From assembly GCF_002369955.1 (NCBI RefSeq), contig NZ_AP014564.1, forward strand, positions 1,857,408-1,921,407: DNA of 64,000 nucleotides, given 5' to 3'. How positions within the stretch are numbered: the first letter of the stretch is position 1; the number at the start of each line of letters is the position of its first letter. Below are positions 38,770-47,072 of the stretch, one piece after another. The position numbers and the translations under genes were made by a program. Under the pieces are notes generated by a model. That model saw only the letters and a list, made by a program, of their open reading frames with translations. It ran no database searches and was not told the origin of the DNA. Source of the stretch: Ichthyobacterium seriolicida. Its GTDB lineage: Bacteria; Bacteroidota; Bacteroidia; Flavobacteriales; Ichthyobacteriaceae.

Positions 38770-39363
38770 ATGGTAGCGCAAGATATTTTAAATGGATATA
38801 GTATTGTTTTAGCTTCAAATTCTATCAGAAGACATAAGCTTTTAAAAGATATGGGATTATCTTTTTCCATTGTAAAAAAGGATTTGGAAGAGATATATCC
38901 TTCTGATTTGGATATTAGAAAAGTTCCCGAATATCTAGCTGAATTAAAGGCTTCTCATTTTGAGAGAGATATAAAGGAATCGGAGATTATTATCACGGCT
39001 GATACGGTTGTGATATTAGAGGATGAAATTTTAGGCAAGCCTAAAGATGACAGACAAGCTAAAGTTATGTTAGAGAAACTTTCGGCTAAGACTCATGATG
39101 TTATCACTGGAGTATGTCTTGTTTCTAAGAAGAAGAATAAGCTAACTTTTTCTGAAAATACAAGAGTCACTTTTAGATCTCTTTCTTGCAGAGAAATAGA
39201 TTTTTATATAGAGCAATGGAAGCCTTTTGATAAATCTGGAGCATATGGAATACAAGAGTGGCTGGGCTTGATAGGAATAGAAAGAATAGAGGGAACACAA
39301 TCTAATGTTTTGGGATTGCCAGTTAATACTCTTTATAAGAGGTTAAAAGAATTTTCAATGTGA
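38770..39363 (+). CDS. maf: Maf-family nucleoside triphosphate pyrophosphatase
   Basis: Maf proteins are house-cleaning pyrophosphatases acting on dTTP, UTP or modified nucleotides. The 197-aa protein starts its domain with VLASNSIRRHKLLKDMGL, the Maf signature S-x-S/N-x-R-R. It also has ITADTVVILEDEILGKP and the KSGAYGIQEW loop near the C-terminus, the triad region shared by YhdE-like Maf enzymes. It follows the kdsC-like gene by 18 bp and probably shares its promoter. Confidence 0.92.
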   Translation: MVAQDILNGYSIVLASNSIRRHKLLKDMGLSFSIVKKDLEEIYPSDLDIRKVPEYLAELKASHFERDIKESEIIITADTVVILEDEILGKPKDDRQAKVMLEKLSAKTHDVITGVCLVSKKKNKLTFSENTRVTFRSLSCREIDFYIEQWKPFDKSGAYGIQEWLGLIGIERIEGTQSNVLGLPVNTLYKRLKEFSM

Positions 39364-39556
39364 AAAATCTAGACTGTAAATCAAATTCCTCCCAATATAT
39401 TTAAAAAAAAGAACTAAGATTAGATAGATTACAAGAGATCTTCAAAAAGATTTACAGAAAAAAAATCTTAGCGGTTTATATCAGAAAAAGAGCCTACAAA
39501 AATATATTTTAGCTAGCCTTAGTTTTTGCCTGTAAAATCCTGTAAAACTATGCTTA

Positions 39557-40129
39557 CTATATATCTTTTTTAACAGAGCAATGCATTACAAATGCAGGAG
39601 GTATATTCATAAGAACTAAATCTTTTCTCAGGATATCGAAATATTTTTTAAGCATTTTAAATGTTCTTGGAGAATATTGAAACTGGACATATCTACCAGT
39701 GTCTCCTAGAACTTCTGTGCATTTTTGCAAAATATTATTAACCAAATTTTTAGGTAAAATAGTTATGGGTAAACAAGATATTATGGCATCAGCCTTTGTT
39801 TTTCCAGCTTTGGTTATATGTGTTGTTATATTTTCAGCAGAATCATTTACTACTATAAGTCTATGGTCTTCTATCCCCTTTAGTATCTCGATCATTTTTG
39901 GATCTACCTCAAAAACTATAAGAATACTGTCCTTAGACATTTTTTGCAATATGTACTTAGTTATACATCCATTACCCGCTCCTAGTTCAACTATTAATTT
40001 AGTTTTATTAAAATCTATTTGTGATATCATTTTTAGTGCTAACCTTTTGGAACTAGGTGTCACACTTCCACTTTTTGATATGGTATAAGACATCCTTAAG
40101 GAATCTTTGATCTTATTTGCTTTATACAT
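39557..40129 (-). CDS. SAM-dependent methyltransferase, phospholipid N-methyltransferase-like
   Basis: The 190-aa protein has the class I methyltransferase motif VELGAGNGCITKYILQ (about residues 50-65) and an acidic loop (VFEVDPKMIEIL). ISCLPITILPKN is in the place where PmtA and rRNA adenine dimethylase relatives have SLPF-type residues. The length and the CLP motif favour a PmtA-type phosphatidylethanolamine methyltransferase over KsgA. The function is inferred. It is transcribed leftward and separated from parC by about 100 bp containing a small hairpin. Confidence 0.75.
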   Translation of the reverse strand: MYKANKIKDSLRMSYTISKSGSVTPSSKRLALKMISQIDFNKTKLIVELGAGNGCITKYILQKMSKDSILIVFEVDPKMIEILKGIEDHRLIVVNDSAENITTHITKAGKTKADAIISCLPITILPKNLVNNILQKCTEVLGDTGRYVQFQYSPRTFKMLKKYFDILRKDLVLMNIPPAFVMHCSVKKDI

Positions 40130-40187
40130 TTAAATTTAGGTTGACTACAGATGCCTCCACCTCGGTAATACTGATAATTACTAAGAC

Positions 40188-40215
40188 AAAGATAACTATA
40201 GTTATCTTTTTTTTT
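40188..40215. terminator. Small hairpin between parC and the methyltransferase gene
   Basis: The palindrome AAAGATAACTATAGTTATCTTT is followed by a T-run on the plus strand. It lies just past the parC stop. As a minus-strand terminator it would have only three trailing T residues, so its role is uncertain. Confidence 0.4.
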
Positions 40216-40227
40216 AGAGAAAACTTA

Positions 40228-42201
40228 TTATTTGAGCTTTATTTTATTTATTGAGTATTTGGTCACTATATTTCCTTTTACATTTTTTCCCTTTATACTC
40301 AGTTGTGAAAAATCAACTTCAAATTTTGATTTCATCAAAGTGTATTTTTTTTTCAAATGTACAGTTACAACTTCTGTTTCACTCTTAGGATTTGCTGAAA
40401 AGTAAATTACCTTAGATCCTTTAGTTCCTTGTGTTATATCGTATTCCTTATCTCGTGTTACAGACAATACATTAAATCGTTTTTTATATGAAATACCTGT
40501 CTCGCCATCTTCATATATGACATTGTATACATTTTGGCTATTTCCTTTCTTAAATACTTGTATATGTATTATATCCTTGCCCACAAAGGTTTTACTATCT
40601 ACTTTGGTAACTAAAAAAGTTCCATCCTTTTTAAACACGATAATATCATCTATATCTGAGCATTCCAAAGCAAAAGATTCATCTTTTAAAGAAGTTCCTA
40701 TAAATCCTTCTGTTTTATTGAAATATAATTTGGTATTAGAAATAGCTACATCGAATATATCTATATTGTCAAATGTTTTTATCTCAGTTTTGCGCCCTTT
40801 ATATACATTTTTGTATTTGGTTTTAATCCTAGTGAAGTACTGTATTGTAAAGTCTACAATATTTTTTAAGTTATATTCAGTTTCTTTTATCTGTTTTTCT
40901 ATATTCTTTATGTAGGTCTCAGATTTATCAATATCAAATTTAGAGATTCGTTTAATTCTTATTTCAGTTAATTTTACTATATCCTCTTTGGTTATATCTC
41001 TAATTAATTGTTTTACATAGGGTTTTAATCCCTTATCTATGGCAGAGATAACATCTTCCCAAGTGTCTTTTTCTTCTATATTTCTATATATTTTCCTGAC
41101 TATAAATATCCTCTCCAAGGTCGAAAAATGCCATTGTTCTCTCAAATCTTCCAACTTAATTTCCAATTCTCTATATAGCAGCTGTTTGGTGTTTTCCGTG
41201 GATTTATAAAGTATTTCAGAAACACCCAAAAAAACGGGCTTTTCATTTTCTATGACACAAGAAATAGGAGATAAGGATAGTTCACAATCTGTAAAAGCAT
41301 ATAGAGCATCTATAATTTTCTCTTCTACAGCACTGTTATGTAAGTATATTAATATCTCTACATCCTCAGCTGTATTGTCCTCTATTTTTTTTATTCTGAC
41401 TTTCCCCTTATCATTTGCCTTTATTATAGACTCTATCAATGAGGAAGTTGTCATCCCATAAGGGATTTCAGTTATTTTTAAAATCCCCTTGCCTACTTGA
41501 GATATTCTGGCTCTCATCTTTATTTTCCCACCTCTTAATCCATCTTTATAATCTGTGAAATCTGCCAGTCCTTTTGTGGGGAAATCAGGATATATATTTG
41601 TCTTTATCCCCTTGAGATTTTGTATTGAAGCATCTATTAACTCTATAAAATTATGAGGCATGATTTTAGTGGACAAGCCAACGGCAATACCTTCGACTCC
41701 TTGAGCTAAAAGTAATGGGAATTTGATAGGCAAAGTAATCGGCTCATTATTTCTGCCGTCATAAGATTTTTGCCATACTGTTACCTTAGGATTAAAAACC
41801 ACGTCTAAGGCAAATTCAGATAATCTGGCTTCTATATACCTAGCTGCTGCTGCCTTATCTCCTGTGAGTATGTTCCCCCAGTTTCCCTGGGTATCTATTA
41901 GAAAGTTTTTTTGACCCAGCTGCACTGTAGCTTCAAATATAGAAGCATCTCCATGAGGATGATATTTCATAGTGTTGCCCACTATATTTGCAACCTTATT
42001 ATAGCGCCCATCGTTTAGCTCGTACAACGAATGCAATATACGTCGCTGTACAGGCTTTAAGCCATCTTCTATGGTGGGAATAGCTCTTTCTAAAATAACA
42101 TATGAGGCGTAATCTAAAAACCAATTTCTATACATGCCCGATACTTCGGTTACTTCCGAAGTATCATTTTTAATGCTTAGGTCTATTGTGTTATCTGGCA
42201 T
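40228..42201 (-). CDS. parC: DNA topoisomerase IV subunit A, short form
   Basis: ParC is the DNA-cleaving subunit of topoisomerase IV, acting in chromosome decatenation. The 657-aa protein has the winged-helix region AIPTIEDGLKPVQRRIL and the HPHGD loop. The catalytic tyrosine sits in AAAARYIEARLSEFAL (near residue 117), and the GyrA-type tower and coiled coil follow. The C-terminal beta-pinwheel is cut short. The frame stops after KGNIVTKYSINKIKLK, where flavobacterial relatives known to me continue for about 200 more residues. No decayed continuation is visible downstream, so the truncation looks settled. Confidence 0.9.
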   Translation of the reverse strand: MPDNTIDLSIKNDTSEVTEVSGMYRNWFLDYASYVILERAIPTIEDGLKPVQRRILHSLYELNDGRYNKVANIVGNTMKYHPHGDASIFEATVQLGQKNFLIDTQGNWGNILTGDKAAAARYIEARLSEFALDVVFNPKVTVWQKSYDGRNNEPITLPIKFPLLLAQGVEGIAVGLSTKIMPHNFIELIDASIQNLKGIKTNIYPDFPTKGLADFTDYKDGLRGGKIKMRARISQVGKGILKITEIPYGMTTSSLIESIIKANDKGKVRIKKIEDNTAEDVEILIYLHNSAVEEKIIDALYAFTDCELSLSPISCVIENEKPVFLGVSEILYKSTENTKQLLYRELEIKLEDLREQWHFSTLERIFIVRKIYRNIEEKDTWEDVISAIDKGLKPYVKQLIRDITKEDIVKLTEIRIKRISKFDIDKSETYIKNIEKQIKETEYNLKNIVDFTIQYFTRIKTKYKNVYKGRKTEIKTFDNIDIFDVAISNTKLYFNKTEGFIGTSLKDESFALECSDIDDIIVFKKDGTFLVTKVDSKTFVGKDIIHIQVFKKGNSQNVYNVIYEDGETGISYKKRFNVLSVTRDKEYDITQGTKGSKVIYFSANPKSETEVVTVHLKKKYTLMKSKFEVDFSQLSIKGKNVKGNIVTKYSINKIKLK

Positions 42202-42578
42202 TGAAATATATCTCTACGTCCGTTCAAATGTAATGACTTTTTTTTAAAAGTAGAGTATAAGGCTTATAAACTAAGGTTGGGCTTCTCAAATAGATTAGAG
42301 AACTAGCAATGTTAGCTACAATTACCTAAAAGAGATAATGACTAACCCTAGATTATTTTTTTAATTTTTTTAAAAAGTTATGAAATCGACTTTTTTGACT
42401 CTTAGAGAGACTCCAAAAAAATGGTCCAAACCCATACCAAATTGGGGAATAATTTTGAATCAATTTATTTACTATTCTTGACAAAAGAGTTCGACTATGA
42501 ATAAAAACAAAAAAAATATGTCATTTTTTATTTACACACTTTAAGCGATAGTGTCCAATAACAATAAAATACCCAGAA
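42202..42578. other. Gene-less region upstream of parC
   Basis: I see no gene here. A minus-strand TACATTTG (42225-42232) is a candidate -7 box for parC. Near the right end, TTAAGCGATAGTGTC (42541-42555) closely resembles the 28.91-kb sequence just after the inverted-repeat element there. Confidence 0.5.
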
Positions 42579-44491
42579 ATGGTAGCTCAAATAGCCCCTC
42601 ATTTTGTGGGTGAAAAAATACCAGCCTACGGGAAGGATAACCTTAGTTTTTATAAACACATACGATATGCAGCATTGCTTTGGGATATTTAATTCAAATC
42701 AAGTTTCTAAACACGATATTCAACTTCCAATTAGTGCTTTAGAAGATGGGATTTGGCAAACTTCAGTTTATGGAATGCAAGGGTTATATTTCGATTACCA
42801 AAAAATACTGACGGTTGGTTATTTTCTAACTGGTGAAACTGACAAAGATTTTAAGGATATCCGCAATGCTCGAAAAACATTCCTGAATAATATGACAATC
42901 AAATACATTAAACCTTATCAATCAGATTTTATCAATGAGTTAGGTGATTTTTTTTGATCAAGAGAATGGCCGTCTATTCTATAAAAACCTTGTTCTTTAC
43001 AATAAATCTAACATACTCACTGATGTCTTTCCTAAACTTGCTGAAGAGATTGCAAAAGACAAAGCTGGTCTGATTGACATCAACATTCTCTTAGAGAGTT
43101 TCAATTACTTAGGACACGGGGTATTTAAAGAGAAAAGTTCTGACAAAGCAATACTTGCACACCCATTTTTCAGAAAATCACTTTCCCATTACAATAATTT
43201 TAACTCAATATTCCTTGATGAGCTTGTTGGTTTAAGTGATAAAAAAGATGTCATAACTAAAATAAAGCTTGATCCAGACTACATTGGGTTTAGCCCATCT
43301 TTTCTACAATCCTTTGAATTTGAATACTGGTGGGGGCCAAAATATGATGATGATATATCTTCAATAGAAGTAGGGTTGACAGTTTACAAAAATGATGAGT
43401 ACGAAAAATTATATCACAATATTGACCGAACTGAATTTTTTTGGAAATCAAACAATGAACTTCATGAATTTGAGCTTGAAGAAGTAAAGGATGATCCAGC
43501 TCCAACTTTAACGGATACTTATGGTTGCAGATATGTTCATTCAATTTATAACAAGGATAAGTCTGAATTTCAGCATTTTGATGGTGCTATTCGATCATAT
43601 TCAACAGAATTGATGATCGAGAGACTTGATAGTAAAATGACAGAGTTTGGCAGAAAAAGTGATTATACAAAGCTTTTTAGAGTTGATGGAAAACTCTCCT
43701 TATCCAGCTGGAAATCACTTGTTACAAACTACTTACAAGGTAACCCTGAAATTTACAAGTACTTTAATTTACCAAAACCTTCAGTAAAACATGTTCAACC
43801 CGAAGAGAATGAAAAGAGTCCGTTAGAGAAGTATATCCCATATTCAATAAGTAAAAATGACGGAATAAGATTGTTAGTAAGCTATCATCCAAAAAAGGAT
43901 CATGGCAGTAAAAAAAGGTATGTATCTATTCCTGATGTAATCATTTTAGAAGATGGCAAACATCATGATGCTATTGAGTATTTCACTGTGGAAATAAAAA
44001 AAGCTTTAAACAGATTAGGTGAAAACTTAGAGCTTCCTCAAGGTTGTGTTCATACGTTTCCAGGGGATTATTATGTAAATATTCCATGCATTTATCATTC
44101 CACAGAGGACACGCAAAACTTGGTGGATAAAACAATGGAGGCATTAAATATGATAGTCAAATGTCTTCATGAAAGAAACAATGAAGAAGTTCTGTCTTTT
44201 ACTCTAGCATGGGATGTGGAAGATAAAGAAATCAGGGTTTGTGTTATCGGACATGTAGAAGATTTGAATACCTGGCTTCAATCAACAGAATCAATCCCTA
44301 CGGAAAGAACTTTGTTAAAAAAGTGGCTAAAACAGCAGCAGGAATATTGCTCTAGTCATGGAAAACCAACTACTCCCCCTGTTTTGTCTGAAATTACACA
44401 AAGTAATGGTGTACTTTATTTTAAGAGAAGATATACTCAAGACGATGTTGATTTAACCCGCATTATTCATAGTCATACTAAAATAGATTAG
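42579..44491 (+). pseudogene. Unrecognised accessory gene, broken by two single-base frameshifts
   Basis: I do not recognise this family. Three consecutive frames appear to form one gene of about 640 codons. The first starts at an ATG (42579; MVAQIAPHFVGEKIPAYGK, AT-rich third positions) and stops at 42690. The second runs on through DIQLPISALEDGIWQTSVYGM to a TGA just past a T8 tract (42948-42955). The third is a long 515-codon frame with FEYWWGPKYDDD, ELMIERLDSKMTEFGRKSDY and a C-terminal part ending RIIHSHTKID. Deleting one T at each break joins them, for example GDFFDQENGRLFY. No signal peptide or membrane helix is evident. It lies in a mobile island and may be a defence or element-borne gene; this is inference. 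Confidence 0.6.
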
Positions 44492-44629
44492 ACGTGATAT
44501 TTTTTCCTTAACTTTTTTACTAATCGAAGAGAACTCATCTTCTTTGTCGTTTTTTTGCACCTTTTTTTAGGATGACAATGCTCTTTTTTAGTGTTTTTAC
44601 ATGGTTTTTTAACGACAAGGCGTAACTAT

Positions 44630-46059
44630 CCCAAGGTTGTTCATTTCACAAATAAACAACCGTTACTGGGTAATAATTTCCCGAAATAAACCCTTGTAAA
44701 CAAAAGATTTAGATAGCTGATAATAGATTCGCCTTTTGGTAATTTTAATCGTTGCTCCTACCTTGAGAAGATAGGTTCTAATCGAACTGATTAACCATTT
44801 TTTTGCTACTTCAAATCTTGTTTTCTTTATCTTCTGTTTCAGTAATAAAAACATTTCATAGGCAAGACTACTCATCATAAGTCGAAAAAAATTAGCAAGA
44901 AAACTATGATTTGACAAACGATCAGAAAAACACATATTTTTAACTTCTTTTATTCTATTTTCACTTGAATCACCTCTTTTCACATAAAAGTCAAAGTAAA
45001 TTTCTCTAGCATCCTTTTGGGGAAGATTACTAGAAAAATGCCTTATGTTCATCCCTAATCCTGTACTCTCAACTTTAGAATAGCACTGTTGAGGCTTGTG
45101 CCAACTCTTGGCTTTGTACGTAAAACTCATAAAATGTTGGTGCTTCTCTCCCTGATCTAAATACATTTTTTTTACAGCATTTTTTGACCAAGATACCTTT
45201 CTTTTTAAAACTTCATTGCTCGCTATGCCTGTCACATATAGTAAATCAAAATCATCTACTAATTGGTAAAAAGGAGCGCAACTAAAGCCGCTATCACTTC
45301 TAATAATTATTTCCATCTCTGGGTGACTCTCACGTATTTTGATAATTATTCGCTTTAAAATACTCACATACCATTTATTAGAATGACTATTTCCTGGGCG
45401 GAGTACAGGAAGGATAATCTGTCCTGTTTTTCCATCATGAAAAAATAGTTCATTGTACATGAATTGACTATAATAACCGTTAAACATTGACAATTGTTGA
45501 CTGCCATGAGTTGGATCATCAGTTGAATCTACGTCAATAACTATTCTCTTACGATCAGATAAACTTGAAACATATTTGTATAAACCACGCATCACAAAAC
45601 TTAAAAAACAGCTTGTTTGTCAAAGCTATTCTCAAATCTTGATATAGTAGGTTGAGAAGCCAAATCACCTTGAAGAACATCTTTGAATAAAGGATCGTTA
45701 TGTAAATGATTAACATCATTGGCGTCTTCATAGCCTAACATGATCATATAAACCCTTTGTTTTAACTGTTGCTTTCTGGTATAAGTAATAAATCTAGAGT
45801 CTCGAGTATCAGGCAAAAGTTTACTGTAATAATGAATCAATCTATGATCTCTTTCTAGTTTTTCAAGCATGATTAAAGATCCATCAGAGCTAATTTCTGA
45901 TGATGAAAAAGTTAACTCAACAGAAGTTTTCCCTCTATAAAATAATGTGTTTTTATTCCTCATTTTTGGGCTATATTAAAGTATGTTTCTTTGGACTTTA
46001 ATGCCTTAAAATTAACACTTTATGCGCAATATTTAAAGGGTAACTATGAATAATCTGGG
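44630..46059 (-). mobile_element. IS1380-family insertion sequence
   Basis: The element carries an IS1380-type transposase in two frames. The right end on the minus strand begins CCCAGATTATTCATAG and is flanked by TTAA. The left end CCCAAGGTTGTTCATT is an imperfect inverted match and lacks a TTAA flank. The left boundary is therefore tentative, or was altered after insertion. The transposase stop is about 33 bp from the left end, as expected for a compact IS. Confidence 0.7.
44663..45963 (-). pseudogene. IS1380-family transposase, split at a T6 tract
   Basis: The N-terminal frame (45601-45963, 120 codons) ends SFDKQAVF then TAA, directly after six T residues. The C-terminal frame (44663-45595) holds the DDE core, including VIDVDSTDDPTHGSQQLSMF, IIIRSDSGF and GDSSENRIKE. 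The frames differ by a -1 shift. One added T, or slippage on the T run, would join them as AVFLSFVMRGLY. Either the element is dead or the transposase needs slippage for expression. Otherwise both parts look well preserved. Confidence 0.8.
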
Positions 46060-46063
46060 TTAA

Positions 46064-46353
46064 AAGTAGTTGAAGTTAACCCTTTGGGTTTTGAATTTGA
46101 AATCAATACAGATGAATCAAAAAAGGATCTTATTGAACAACTTTCCGATAAAAAAATATTCATCGCTGAATCAACTATCATTGAAGAAATGATTTGTTCG
46201 AAATCTGGATTAAATTACTTGAATAGCTCTTATTCCATTGTTTTGGATGAAGGTGTAGGTCAGTATATGAAGAAATTTAGACATTTTAATTTTCATTGGA
46301 CAGATAAGCCAAGAACAATAATTTTCATTCGACAGATAAGCCAAGAACAATAA
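46064..46353 (+). pseudogene. Gene fragment truncated by the IS1380 element
   Basis: An open frame begins right at the IS boundary with no upstream start. It includes NPLGFEFEINTDESKKDL, IFIAESTIIEEMICSKSG and GVGQYMKKFRHFNFHW, then enters a 32-bp tandem repeat and stops within the second unit. I do not recognise the family. It is probably the 3' part of a gene cut off by the insertion. Confidence 0.5.
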
Positions 46354-46390
46354 TTTTCATTCGACAGATAAGCCAAGAACAATAATTTTC
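46290..46390 (+). repeat. Tandem repeat, three 32-bp units
   Basis: The unit begins TTTTCATTCGACAGATAAGC and repeats at 46290, 46322 and 46354 with only one base different in the first copy. A partial fourth (ttttc) follows. The repeat overlaps the 3' end of the truncated gene, and its last unit borders the GC-richer block. Confidence 0.9.
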
Positions 46391-47072
46391 AAGTAGATAA
46401 ATCCGCACCCAATGTGCCTACAGCCTGTTCTTTCCGTTCGTACCTCACTGCAATCACAAGCTTTCAGCACCACTCAGTAAGAGTAGCCCATTATTCCATT
46501 CCGCAAACTACATTCCATATTGTCGTACACTTCCTTTTTCCAACGCACATCCAAACGCAAGTAAAGCGATGTTCCGCCTTTGGTCGTCAGCAAATAAAAT
46601 CTACAAACCATTACAGCGCATTTTTTTTGGGACACTTCAATTTTTAAAGGTCAAAAAAAGAGCTATAGTGCCCTACAGGTGCCTCGCTAAATCTATGCAA
46701 TTTGTCACTTTTATTGCGTTTCTCTGCAAGTTATCACGGTATTTCCTTCCACTACCCATAATTTTGATCGCCTGCGGGTCGCTACGGGCTGCGGCTTAAT
46801 GTTGATTGACTTGCCTCCACTGCCGCTATTAAAGCAGTAAGTCTTGTGTAAGTTCCGTTGGACTCCGCCTTTTTGTGTAAAGAAAAAATTACAAAAATGA
46901 TACGTTCCACTTCACACATAGCTACAAACCGCCCTAAAAAGCGTTGTGCCTTTTGTACCACCCTTACTCCACTCGCAGGTGGCTCGCGCTGCCCTGTCCA
47001 AAGTCTGCAATCCGTTGGCACCTGACTACCTGCAACCTTCGCTCCTTATTAAACTATTAAAAATAACTTCTA
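46391..47072. other. GC-richer block without a convincing gene
   Basis: This stretch is clearly richer in G and C than everything around it (for example gcctgcgggtcgctacgggc at about 46770 and ggctcgcgctgccctgtcc at 46981). The two short frames present have no start context and no recognisable family, and they oppose each other. It reads like a remnant from a different Bacteroidota genome, perhaps the end of an integrated element. I see no RNA gene in it. Confidence 0.5.

Noticed and set aside
42604..42690. TTG-started N-terminus for the second frame of the island gene
   Set aside because: Third codon positions in this frame are GC-rich, unlike neighbouring genes. The overlapping ATG frame from 42579 has the expected AT-rich third positions.
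46414..47021. Two short opposing frames (77 and 79 codons) in the GC-richer block
   Set aside because: They have no recognisable family or convincing start context. Their length is explained by lower stop-codon density in GC-richer DNA.
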